Below, one piece after another: positions 27,452 to 34,735 of a stretch of 43,571 nucleotides of DNA. The notes beneath the pieces were generated by a model that was not told where the DNA came from, ran no database searches, and worked only from the letters and a program-made list of their open reading frames with translations. The stretch is from Rhodospirillales bacterium. GTDB taxonomy: Bacteria; Pseudomonadota; Alphaproteobacteria; Rhodospirillales; Casp-alpha2. A program made the translations under genes and the position numbers. The stretch lies in assembly GCA_023145215.1 (NCBI GenBank), contig JAGLED010000015.1, forward strand, positions 1 to 43,571, in the 5' to 3' direction. Position 1 is the first letter of the stretch. Each line of letters starts with the position of its first letter.

Positions 27452-28161
27452 TCCAGGTCCGGGAAATATTCTTCGGTGATGCGCCGGGCGTACGTGACGA
27501 GGTTCGCGTGCGCCCGCGCCGCTTCGGTGATGGGCGTGTCCAACTCGACCTCGGTCATATTGACGACGAAGGCATAGACCACCGCGTCGATACTACGGAT
27601 CCGGTCGCCGTGCACATACGGCCCGTCGCCGACGATGGCGGCAAGCGCGTCGATATCCCGCCGCGCCATATCCAGGATTTCATCGGGCTTATGACGTCCC
27701 GTCCCCTGCGCCCAGAGCTGTTTTCCAACCGCACGCTGGGCGAAGAATTTGACGATCGGACGGAGCGGCGCCGGAATGCCCCCGAAAAACGTTTCGGCCA
27801 CCACCGGCCATCCCGCCCCGATCCAGCGATCCCAGACCGCATACCAGTAGAGCCGCTCGTCACACATCGCCCAGACCGCCTGATCGAGCGCGCGTTCGCG
27901 GTCCGACAATCCGTCATCCAGATCGACGCCCCGCGCCTTCGTCAGATGCTCGATAATCAGCGTGCTGTCGCCCATCTCCTTGCCGTCCATTACGACGTAG
28001 GGGATCTTCTTCTTGGGCGACGACCCCGGCATTACCTGATCGCGGACAACGTAATCGATACCCGCGAGCTTCAGCCACAATTCGAGCTTCACACAGAACG
28101 GCGACGGATTGGCGACGCCAAGCCGGCGCGGAAACTGAACCAAGGTGATCGGATCGCTCAT
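27448..28161 (-). CDS. GST-like protein (metaxin/Tom37-type)
   Basis: A 237-residue GST-fold protein. The N-terminal half has SPFCVKLELWLKLAG, a Cys-containing SPFC (20-23) at the usual thiol position, and KKKIPYVVMDGKEMGDSTLIIEHL. The C-terminal half is the metaxin-like helical domain with DALAAIVGDGPYVHGDRIRSIDAVVYAF. It starts at ATG 28161, overlapping the EamA transporter stop by 4 nt. The substrate is unknown. Confidence 0.82.
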   Translation of the reverse strand: MSDPITLVQFPRRLGVANPSPFCVKLELWLKLAGIDYVVRDQVMPGSSPKKKIPYVVMDGKEMGDSTLIIEHLTKARGVDLDDGLSDRERALDQAVWAMCDERLYWYAVWDRWIGAGWPVVAETFFGGIPAPLRPIVKFFAQRAVGKQLWAQGTGRHKPDEILDMARRDIDALAAIVGDGPYVHGDRIRSIDAVVYAFVVNMTEVELDTPITEAARAHANLVTYARRITEEYFPDLD

Positions 28162-29057
28162 GCCCGCTTCCTTCGCTTCAAGAGTTCCTTCGAGGCGAGG
28201 ACCGCGCCCCCGACGATCAGAACACACCCGACGGCGACGAACCAGGTCGCTTCGCCCTTGCCGAAAGCGATCAGCACGATCGTCGAGATCAGCGGCGCGG
28301 CATAGGCCATCGCCCCCAACACCTGAATGTCGCCGTGCTTGGTGCCGTAGTCCCAGGTGAAAAACGCCGCGCCGACCGGGCCGAGGCCGAGGCCGATCAC
28401 GCCCAGCCACTCCAGCCCATCCGCCGGCCAGACGGTCTGTTCGAACATCATGTGGCAGATCGTGGCAAGGATCGCCGTCGCCGCGCAGAAGCCGCCGACC
28501 GTATCCGTCGGCACGTGACCGAAGCGGCGATTGGTGATGGAATAACTCGACCACGTCAGCGAACACAGCACCGCGAACGCATAGCCGACCGCGAATTCCG
28601 ATTTAAAGCCGGAAAGGCCGCGTCCGCCCGTGATCAAAAGCGCCGCCCCGATTAGGCCGGCGACGGCGCCCGCGACGTGCCACCACCTGAGCCTTTCCCC
28701 CGGCAACAACGCCGAACCGACGACGATAAGCAGCGGCCACATGTAGGCGATCAGCCCTGCCTCGACCGGCGGCGCGTTCTTCAAGGCCATGAAATAAAAG
28801 AAGTGATAGCCGAACAACCCACAGGTGCCGAGCGCCCAGGCGCCGAGGGGCTGGCGCATATAAACAGCGACGTTCTCGCGCCGGACGATCCACTTCAAAA
28901 CCACGAACGCGGTCGCGATGCCGAACGACATGGCGGCGAGCTGAAACGCCGGGATCTCGCCGGTCAGCGTCGTGAACAGCGCCAGCAGTCCCCACATCAG
29001 GACCGCCGTCGCCCCGATAAACGTCGCTTTGACTGTATATGCGTCCTTGGCCGCCAT
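28158..29057 (-). CDS. EamA/DMT-superfamily transporter (third in the window)
   Basis: A 299-residue membrane protein with about ten membrane segments in two EamA repeats. The second repeat contains GLGLGPVGAAFFTWDYGTKHGD, a YddG-like aromatic amino acid exporter feature. It starts at ATG 29057 and overlaps the downstream GST-like gene by 4 nt, so the two are co-transcribed. Its upstream region holds a dispersed hairpin repeat. Export of an aromatic amino acid or drug-like solute is a guess based on relatives. Confidence 0.82.
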   Translation of the reverse strand: MAAKDAYTVKATFIGATAVLMWGLLALFTTLTGEIPAFQLAAMSFGIATAFVVLKWIVRRENVAVYMRQPLGAWALGTCGLFGYHFFYFMALKNAPPVEAGLIAYMWPLLIVVGSALLPGERLRWWHVAGAVAGLIGAALLITGGRGLSGFKSEFAVGYAFAVLCSLTWSSYSITNRRFGHVPTDTVGGFCAATAILATICHMMFEQTVWPADGLEWLGVIGLGLGPVGAAFFTWDYGTKHGDIQVLGAMAYAAPLISTIVLIAFGKGEATWFVAVGCVLIVGGAVLASKELLKRRKRA

Positions 29058-29066
29058 GGTCCCCCG

Positions 29067-29160
29067 ATCCTTCGAGACGCGCTTCGCGCTCCTCAGGATG
29101 AGGCAGAAAGAACATCCTCATGCTGAGGAGGATGCACAGCATCCGTCCCGAAGCATGAGG
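29067..29160. repeat. Dispersed intergenic hairpin repeat (two-part copy)
   Basis: The first part, GATCCTTCGAGACG...CTCCTCAGGATGAGG (29067-29103), is a hairpin. The second part, CCTCATGCTGAGGAGG...CCGAAGCATGAGG (29116-29160), is another with complementary ends CCTCATGCT/AGCATGAGG. Copies of the same architecture occur at about 24019-24060, 33717-33755, 35866-35960 and 42386-42486. It lies between the eamA start and the phaB end. Confidence 0.65.
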
Positions 29161-29204
29161 GAATTACCCGTTCAGCCCCGATTGATCAACGAACATCACC
29201 GGGC

Positions 29205-29236
29205 AAATAAAAAGGGCGGCGCAAACGGCACCGCCC
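29205..29236 (-). terminator. Rho-independent terminator after phaB
   Basis: Read on the minus strand, GGGCGG (from 29236) and CCGCCC (to 29214) form a stem with an 11-base loop, followed by TTTTTATT (29213-29206). The hairpin begins about 30 bases after the phaB stop, so it should end the phaA-phaB transcript. Confidence 0.75.
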
Positions 29237-29266
29237 GGAGGTCTTTGTTTTTTGGATGTTTCGAAC

Positions 29267-29992
29267 TCAGTCCATGTACAGGCCGCCGTTGGCGGTCAGC
29301 GTCGAGCCGGTGATGAACCCGGCATCGTCGGCGGCCAGGAAGACGACGCAACGCGCGATCTCTTCCGGTTCGCCCAGGCGCCCAAGCGGCACTTGCGGCA
29401 GGATGTTGTTCTTGAGGACGTCCTCGGGCACGGCCAGCACCATCTCGGTGGCGATGTAACCGGGCGCGATGGCGTTGACGGTGATGCCCTTGGATGCGGT
29501 TTCGAGCGCCAGCGCCTTGGTGAAGCCGAGTTCGCCGGCCTTGGCGGCGGCGTAGTTGGTCTGACCGAACTGCCCCTTCTGACCGTTCACCGACGAGATG
29601 TTGACGATGCGGCCGAAGCCCCGCTCGCGCATGCCGTCGATGACGCCCCGGCACATGTTGAACAGACCGTTGAGGTTGGTGCCGATGACCGCGCCCCACT
29701 GATCCTTGTCCATCTTGTGCAGCGGACGGTCGCGGGTGATGCCCGCGTTGTTGACGAGAACCTCGATCGGGCCGATGTCGCTTTCGATGTTTTTGATCGC
29801 GGCCTGGCAGGCGTCGAAATCGCCGACGTCGAATTTATAAACGGCAACGCCGGTTTCTTCCTTAAAGGCATTCGCCGCCTCGTCGTTGCCGGCATAGCTT
29901 GCGACGACATTGTAACCGGCGTCTTTCATGGCGAGCGAGATGGCCTTGCCGATACCGCGCGTGCCACCCGTAACCAGTGCTACTCTGGACAT
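29267..29992 (-). CDS. phaB: Acetoacetyl-CoA reductase
   Basis: A 241-residue short-chain dehydrogenase that reduces acetoacetyl-CoA to (R)-3-hydroxybutyryl-CoA with NADPH, the second step of polyhydroxybutyrate synthesis. Nucleotide-binding TGGTRGIG (8-15) is present. The catalytic set Ser134, Tyr147 and Lys151 (YAAAK) keeps the spacing of the Cupriavidus enzyme, and the family's GITRDRPLHKM segment and C-terminal NGGLYMD are visible. GGAGGAAG precedes ATG 29992. It follows phaA on the same strand and ends at a clear terminator. Confidence 0.95.
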   Translation of the reverse strand: MSRVALVTGGTRGIGKAISLAMKDAGYNVVASYAGNDEAANAFKEETGVAVYKFDVGDFDACQAAIKNIESDIGPIEVLVNNAGITRDRPLHKMDKDQWGAVIGTNLNGLFNMCRGVIDGMRERGFGRIVNISSVNGQKGQFGQTNYAAAKAGELGFTKALALETASKGITVNAIAPGYIATEMVLAVPEDVLKNNILPQVPLGRLGEPEEIARCVVFLAADDAGFITGSTLTANGGLYMD

Positions 29993-30083
29993 GATGCTTC
30001 CTCCGTTGACTGCCGCTTATGTTGCGGCGTTCTACCCCCCGAGAGGGCGGCGCTCGTGACGCCGCCCGTCCCAGTCGTTCAGC

Positions 30084-31259
30084 TTAGTCGCGTTCGACGC
30101 ACATGGCGATTCCCATACCGCCGCCGATGCAGAGTGTCGCCAGACCCTTTTTCGAGTCCCGCTTCTGCATTTCGTGCAGCAGGGTCACCAGCACCCGCGC
30201 GCCCGATGCGCCGATCGGGTGGCCGAGCGCGATGGCGCCGCCGTTGACGTTCACTTTCTCGATATCCCAGCCCATGTCCTTGTTGACGGCGCAGGCCTGG
30301 GCGGCAAAGGCTTCGTTGGCTTCGATGAGATCCAGGTCGTCGACGGTCCAACCGGCTTTTTCGAGGGCCATGCGGCTGGCCGGGATCGGACCCGTACCCA
30401 TGATCGCCGGATCGACACCCGCGGTCGCCCACGATTTGATGCGGGCCAGCACCGGCGCGCCACGCTTTTCGGCGTTGTCCGCGCTCATCAGCACCACCGC
30501 GGCGGCGCCGTCGTTTATGCCCGACGCGTTACCGGCGGTCACGGTGCCTTCCTTGTCGAAGGCCGGACGCAGCTTGCCGAGGCTTTCCATCGTCGTGCCG
30601 TGCTTCGGGTGCTCGTCGGTGTCGACGACGGTTTCACCTTTGCGGGACGTGATGGTGACGGGGACGATCTCGTCCTTGAACTTGCCGTCCTTCTGCGCCT
30701 TTTCGGCTTTTTCCTGCGACGCGACGGCGAAGGCGTCCTGTTCGTCGCGGGTCAGCTGCCATTTCTGCGCCACGTTCTCTGCGGTGTTGCCCATGTGATA
30801 GCCGGCGAACGCGTCCATCAGGCCGTCACGCAGCATGGTGTCGAGCAGTTCGCCCGAGCCCATCTTCACACCGTTGCGAAGGTGCATGACGTGCGGCGCC
30901 TGGCTCATGCTTTCATGGCCACCGGCGACGACGATGTCGCTGTCACCGAGCTTGATCGACTGGTAGCCGAGCGCGACGGTGCGCAGACCGGAGCCGCAAA
31001 GCTGGTTGATACCGTAAGCCGTCTTTTCCTGCGGGATGCCGGCGCCCATGGCTGCCTGGCGGGCCGGGTTCTGTCCGCCACCGGCGGCCAGGATCTGCCC
31101 CATGATCACTTCGGAAACGTCGTCCGGGCTGACGCCGGCGCGGCTCAGCGCTTCCTTGATGGCGATTTCGCCGAGCGCAGAGGCGGCGAGCGAGCTGAGC
31201 CCGCCCAAGAATGCGCCAACCGGTGTGCGGGCGGCGCCAGTAATTACAACTTCAGTCAT
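30084..31259 (-). CDS. phaA: Acetyl-CoA acetyltransferase (beta-ketothiolase)
   Basis: A 391-residue thiolase that condenses two acetyl-CoA to acetoacetyl-CoA, the first step of polyhydroxybutyrate synthesis. The active-site residues of the biosynthetic thiolases are visible: Cys88 (NQLCGSG), His347 ([12 protein letters not shown]) and Cys377 (CIGGGMG). [10 protein letters not shown] is also present. GGGAGAGACC stands just before ATG 31259. A palindromic operator candidate lies about 120-155 bases upstream. phaB follows after about 90 bases. Confidence 0.96.
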   Translation of the reverse strand: MTEVVITGAARTPVGAFLGGLSSLAASALGEIAIKEALSRAGVSPDDVSEVIMGQILAAGGGQNPARQAAMGAGIPQEKTAYGINQLCGSGLRTVALGYQSIKLGDSDIVVAGGHESMSQAPHVMHLRNGVKMGSGELLDTMLRDGLMDAFAGYHMGNTAENVAQKWQLTRDEQDAFAVASQEKAEKAQKDGKFKDEIVPVTITSRKGETVVDTDEHPKHGTTMESLGKLRPAFDKEGTVTAGNASGINDGAAAVVLMSADNAEKRGAPVLARIKSWATAGVDPAIMGTGPIPASRMALEKAGWTVDDLDLIEANEAFAAQACAVNKDMGWDIEKVNVNGGAIALGHPIGASGARVLVTLLHEMQKRDSKKGLATLCIGGGMGIAMCVERD

Positions 31260-31378
31260 GGGTCTCTCCCTTTGTCATGCTTCCAGAACAGCCGGTCTTA
31301 GGGACCGGGTAACCTTGCGGCCGTTCGGGCCGCTTAACCGTAATTTTGGTAGGGTCATACGCGAATTCAGCGTCGCCC

Positions 31379-31413
31379 GCAATAATTTTTTTGCACTGCA
31401 ACATAATTATTGC
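31379..31413. promoter_or_regulatory. Nested palindrome upstream of phaA, candidate PhaR operator
   Basis: TTGCA-C-TGCAA (31391-31401) is a perfect 11-base palindrome. The arms GCAATAATT (31379-31387) and AATTATTGC (31405-31413) form a second, outer 9-bp inverted repeat about exactly the same centre, base 31396. A further TTGCAATGCAGCAA follows at 31410-31423. The core is identical to the site upstream of phaR. PhaR of Paracoccus denitrificans is reported to bind TGC-rich dyads, so control of phaAB is a sound inference. The outer right arm overlaps the phaC stop codon (31407-31409). Confidence 0.65.
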
Positions 31414-32609
31414 AATGCAGCAATCCACTCACGCAACGGCGCGTACAGCGTCGTTCGGGCCCTGGACCCGGCGACCATGCCGATATGCCCCACAGCCGCT
31501 TTGATGAGCGTGACATCTGGCAGCAGTTCTGCCAAGGGGGCAGCCGACGCCGGTGGAACGATCGTATCATGATCGGGGATCACGACTAAAGCCGGGACCG
31601 TCAATTCGCCGGGATCAAGGGGGGTCCCCCCGCTCGTCCACGTCCCTTTCATCGGCGTGTTTTTCACGTACCAGTCCTCGAGACATTCTATCGCGACGGC
31701 TGCCGCAAGCGGCACCCCGTCGTTCAGCCAGTCTTCAAGAAGAACGAAGGATCGCGCTTCCTTTCCTTCCGGTTTCATCGCCGCAAAGCGGCGGAACTTT
31801 CGAATGACATTGCCCGGATCGCGGCTCGAGAACATCGCCTGGATCACATCGACCGGCAGATTGCCGACGGTCGCGATCAACTGTTTCATCCCGGGTAACA
31901 TCGCCGTCAGCATCGCCGTCGCCGACGACGGCATGGCATGGAAATCCCAAGGCGTCGCCAGCAATGCCATCGCCTTTATTTTTTCAGGCGCCCGGTGCGC
32001 CAGCGCCAACGCCAAGTTACCGCCCATGCAGTACCCCGCGATCACCGGCGTCTCGCCCGACGTGCCGATCACATGATCCCGAATGCGTTCCAGCCGGTCG
32101 ACGTAGTGATCGATGGTGAAGCGCATTTCCGCCGGGCCGGGGGCGTCCCAATCGACCAGATATGTGTCGTGGCCCGCGTCTGCAAGATACCGCACAAGAC
32201 TGTGATCCGGGTCGAGGTCGAGGATATGCGCCCGGTTGACCAGCGACGGAATCAGGATCACCGGCCGGCCTCTCGCCTCGGCATGCAAAAGCCGGGTCGT
32301 GCCCTCGGACCAGATTTCGGGAAGTGCCGGCATCGGGGCCGGCCTGGCAGCGGCGGCGAAGCGGTTGACCCCTTCCGCGAACGCGCTGACGCGTTCGCCA
32401 ATTTCGTGGTTCAGCGCTTCGGCGAACGCGTCCGCATCAACCTTTTTTAGTTTTTCCCGGAGCGACCTTGCCCGCGGGTCCAGAGAGTCCTTCCAGACGA
32501 GCGAGCCGTCTTTCAAGCTCGGCAATGCGGTTAGCGAGCTCGTGAACATCAGGTTCTGGATCGCCAGGTGCAGCGCCAGCGGCCGGGGCGCCGTCGGGGT
32601 CTCCGCCAT
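31407..32609 (-). CDS. phaC: Polyhydroxyalkanoate synthase, class III-like alpha/beta-hydrolase subunit
   Basis: About 400 residues. It polymerises hydroxyacyl-CoA at the granule surface. The lipase-like box is GYCMGG with catalytic Cys194; Asp348 (PDHDTIVPP) and His375 (GHIGM) complete the triad, counting from ATG 32609. IPSLVNRAHILDL and DTYLVDWDAPG align with class III PhaC. The start is uncertain. N-terminal RPLALHLA and SLTALPSLKDGSLVWK resemble homologues in Rhodospirillales as I recall them, which puts the start at 32609 or at ATG 32663 (behind GGGGGCGGGGG); ATG 32549 is a shorter option. All of these overlap the phaE-like gene in another frame. No ATG in this frame sits at the phaE-like stop. 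Confidence 0.85.
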   Translation of the reverse strand: MAETPTAPRPLALHLAIQNLMFTSSLTALPSLKDGSLVWKDSLDPRARSLREKLKKVDADAFAEALNHEIGERVSAFAEGVNRFAAAARPAPMPALPEIWSEGTTRLLHAEARGRPVILIPSLVNRAHILDLDPDHSLVRYLADAGHDTYLVDWDAPGPAEMRFTIDHYVDRLERIRDHVIGTSGETPVIAGYCMGGNLALALAHRAPEKIKAMALLATPWDFHAMPSSATAMLTAMLPGMKQLIATVGNLPVDVIQAMFSSRDPGNVIRKFRRFAAMKPEGKEARSFVLLEDWLNDGVPLAAAVAIECLEDWYVKNTPMKGTWTSGGTPLDPGELTVPALVVIPDHDTIVPPASAAPLAELLPDVTLIKAAVGHIGMVAGSRARTTLYAPLREWIAALQ

Positions 32610-32889
32610 CGCTTCGATCATTTTCGCCATGGTCTGCATCGGCGCCGTCTCGTTCGCTGCCATCCCCCGCCCCCGTCTTTGCGCCCGCAGCATCCGCTGC
32701 CGCATGCTGCATCATCGCCGCCACGTTGGCCGCGCCCGCATTCATCAATTCCATCGTCTGCGCCATGGTGCGGGCAAGGTTTTCGTCGCTGGTAAATGCC
32801 TTGATCTGGCTTTCCCACAGGTCGACGTATTCCTTCGCCAGCCGTTCAAGGTCGGCCCCGCCGTCTCGCGGATTTTTCTCGTCGCTCAT
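32437..32889 (-). CDS. PhaE-like / phasin-like protein preceding phaC
   Basis: A 150-residue protein. An N-terminal helical part, LAKEYVDLWESQIKAF (about 14-29), has the aromatic D-L-W pattern seen at the start of class III synthase partner PhaE. It is followed by a Met/Ala-rich helix. Residues about 70-113 form a Gly/Asp/Ala-rich acidic linker, then a coiled coil ELANRIAELERRLARLEG, and the protein ends in a lysine-rich tail GKTKKG. It starts at ATG 32889. It overlaps phaC out of frame by 113-227 bases depending on the phaC start. Probably an accessory or activating subunit of the synthase; no catalytic motif is seen. The assignment to PhaE is by position and weak pattern. Confidence 0.6.
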   Translation of the reverse strand: MSDEKNPRDGGADLERLAKEYVDLWESQIKAFTSDENLARTMAQTMELMNAGAANVAAMMQHAAADAAGAKTGAGDGSERDGADADHGENDRSDGGDPDGAPAAGAAPGDPEPDVHELANRIAELERRLARLEGLSGPAGKVAPGKTKKG

Positions 32890-33030
32890 GGCCCGGACGT
32901 TCCGATCCTCAATGCAGGGTTTCAGTATATCGTGCCCCTGTCGGCGGGCAAACAGCCCGCACCGGAAACGATTATTATGCACCCCAAAAAATCTTATGCT
33001 GCACCCGCCGAATTCGTGGCGGATTTTTCG

Positions 33031-33041
33031 TTGCAGTGCAA
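33031..33041. promoter_or_regulatory. Perfect palindrome upstream of phaR, candidate PhaR operator
   Basis: TTGCA-G-TGCAA is a perfect 11-base palindrome, 45 bases before the phaR start and about 140 bases before the phaE-like start on the other strand. It is the same sequence, read on the opposite strand, as the core of the site upstream of phaA. TGC-containing repeats TTATGCACC (32975-32983) and TTATGCTGCACC (32994-33005) lie nearby. PhaR proteins are known to autoregulate, which fits this placement. Confidence 0.6.
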
Positions 33042-33085
33042 CAGGTTCGGCGTTACGGTCTGCTCGTACGGGAAGGGAGCTGATC

Positions 33086-33694
33086 ATGGCGAAAAAGCCG
33101 CAAGATACCGATACTTCCGCCGGCGATAAGAAACCGATCACGATCAAAAAATACGCAAACCGGCGCCTCTATAATACCGAGACATCGAGCTACGTGACGC
33201 TCGACACCCTCGCGCAGATGGTGAAGGACGACAAAGAGTTCTCCGTCTTCGACGCCAAGACCGGCGAGGACATCACCCGTCAAGTGCTGACGCACATTAT
33301 CGTCGAAGAGGAATCGAAGGGCACCAACCTGCTGCCGATCAGTTTCCTGCGGCATCTCATCAGCTTCTACGGCGACAGCCTTCAAGCGGTCGTGCCGAAT
33401 TACCTCGAACACTCGATGAGTTCCTTCGCGCGCAATCAGGAACAGATGCGCACTTATCTTGAAGACGCGTTCGGGGGCTTAAGCCCGTTCGGTCCGATGG
33501 AAGAAATCTCCAAAAAGAACATGGCGATGTTCGAAAACGCCATGAAGATGTTTACGCCCTTCTACGGCCAGGACGGCATGGGCACCGGCAACCCGGCCCC
33601 CGAAGCGAAGACCGAAGACGGCGGCGATATCGACGACCTGCGTCAGCAGATGCTGGATATGCAGCGGAAGCTCGATAAGCTGTCCGGTAAGTAA
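33086..33694 (+). CDS. phaR: Polyhydroxyalkanoate synthesis repressor PhaR
   Basis: A 202-residue regulator that binds PHA and TGC-rich DNA and represses phasin and PHA genes until polymer accumulates. The N-terminal DNA-binding domain is well conserved (PITIKKYANRRLYNTETSSYVTL, then FSVFDAKTGEDITRQVLTHII). The accumulation-regulator repeat LPISFLRHLISFYGDSLQ follows at about 86-103, and the C-terminus is a coiled coil (DDLRQQMLDMQRKLDKLSGK). ATG 33086 has GGAAGGGAG in front and a typical start; the longer frame upstream is a shadow. It is divergent from the phaE-like/phaC genes. Confidence 0.95.
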   Translation: MAKKPQDTDTSAGDKKPITIKKYANRRLYNTETSSYVTLDTLAQMVKDDKEFSVFDAKTGEDITRQVLTHIIVEEESKGTNLLPISFLRHLISFYGDSLQAVVPNYLEHSMSSFARNQEQMRTYLEDAFGGLSPFGPMEEISKKNMAMFENAMKMFTPFYGQDGMGTGNPAPEAKTEDGGDIDDLRQQMLDMQRKLDKLSGK

Positions 33695-33716
33695 TCGCGA
33701 ATTTAGTCAAAGTCAT

Positions 33717-33790
33717 CATCCTTCGAGACGGCCTGACGGCCTCCTCAGGATGAGGGTTTCCGGTGACCTCCCCCTGAGGAACGGGCGCTA
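33717..33790. repeat. Dispersed intergenic hairpin repeat after phaR
   Basis: CATCCTTCGAGACGGCC (33717-33733) pairs with GGCCTCCTCAGGATG (ending about 33752) around TGAC. A second part, CCTCCCCCTGAGG and adjoining bases to about 33790, follows. This is the same repeat family as at 29067-29103. It lies between convergent phaR and the SUMF1-like gene, and no gene is seen in the gap. Confidence 0.6.
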
Positions 33791-33840
33791 GCGAGTGTCT
33801 CGTGCGCGCAGCGGGCGGCACGCCAAGGGTGATGTCGGCC

Positions 33841-34704
33841 CTACGGCAGTTCTCTGACAAGCCGAAAACTCAGCCAGTAGCTTTTGACCGCGCCCGGGTT
33901 TTTCTGGCGGTTGGCGGAGCGCGCCATGCGGGAATAGTAGTACCACGAGCCGCCGCGAATGACGCGGAACTGGCAACCGGGTTCGACCCAAGCCTCCAAC
34001 CCCTTGGGCGCGCCCTCGTAGTTTTCGTGCCAGCAATCCTCGACCCATTCGAAGGCATTGCCGTGCATGTCGTAAAGCCCCCACGGGTTCGGCTTGAAGC
34101 TGCCGACGGGCGCGTTGCCGATGCCCGACCAGGGCGAGCCGCATTTACGGCAGTTGACCTCGTTCTCGCCGACCAGATCGCCGAACCAGTAGTTCGATTT
34201 CGAACCGGCGCGTGCCGCGTACTCCCACTCGGCTTCGCTCGGCAAGCGGTAGGTGTGGCCCGTTATCTTGCTGAGCCACTGGGCGTATCCGTGCACCATG
34301 TCGTGGCTGACGTTGATGACGGGTTTCCGGACCGTTCCCCAATTGTGGTCGTCGGGCTTGTGGGTGCAGCCCCCGGCGTCGAGACACGCCTGCCATTCGG
34401 CATGCATGGTTTCGAAGCGGCCGATGGCGAACGGCTTCCTGACGCGCATGACGCGGACCGGCTGCTCGCTTTTGTGCTGTTTCGACCCCATCACGAAGAT
34501 CCCCGCCGGCACTACCACCATCTCAGGACACTGTTCGCAGTCGCGGAACATGTCGCCGGGCTTGAGCTTGGCACCGGGCCCGATGACCGGCGCTTTCGGG
34601 ATATCGACGGGTTTGATCTCTTCCGGATAGACGCCCTGCGCCGCCGAAGGATACGGCAGCATGACAAGGGCGGCGACGGCGGCCAGAAGAAACGAACGGA
34701 TCAT
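33841..34704 (-). CDS. Exported SUMF1/formylglycine-fold protein, catalytic cysteines absent
   Basis: A 287-residue protein with a signal peptide (MIRSFLLAAVAALVMLPYPSAAQ, cleavage about residue 22) and a sulfatase-modifying-factor domain. Domain marks are VVVPAGIFVMGS, RLPSEAEWEYAARAGS, GLYDMHGNAFEWVEDCW and RVIRGGSWYY. The two active-site cysteines of true formylglycine-generating enzymes sit after the RGGSW-like motif in human SUMF1; here that stretch reads YYYSRMARSANR without cysteine. A role in sulfatase activation is therefore unlikely, and this is probably a periplasmic lectin-like or structural relative. It is followed by queG, about 30 bases further, on the same strand side. Confidence 0.82.
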   Translation of the reverse strand: MIRSFLLAAVAALVMLPYPSAAQGVYPEEIKPVDIPKAPVIGPGAKLKPGDMFRDCEQCPEMVVVPAGIFVMGSKQHKSEQPVRVMRVRKPFAIGRFETMHAEWQACLDAGGCTHKPDDHNWGTVRKPVINVSHDMVHGYAQWLSKITGHTYRLPSEAEWEYAARAGSKSNYWFGDLVGENEVNCRKCGSPWSGIGNAPVGSFKPNPWGLYDMHGNAFEWVEDCWHENYEGAPKGLEAWVEPGCQFRVIRGGSWYYYSRMARSANRQKNPGAVKSYWLSFRLVRELP

Positions 34705-34735
34705 GAATTAAAGGTGTCCCGCGGCGTGAGCGCGG

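Noticed and set aside
32437..32460. Programmed +1 frameshift at the AAAAAA run joining the phaE-like gene to phaC
   Set aside because: The run is short, and the phaC frame carries homologue-like sequence well upstream of it, so an overlapping independent start explains the data better. Not fully excluded.
33841..34704. Formylglycine-generating enzyme for sulfatases
   Set aside because: The catalytic cysteine pair is missing and no sulfatase is nearby.
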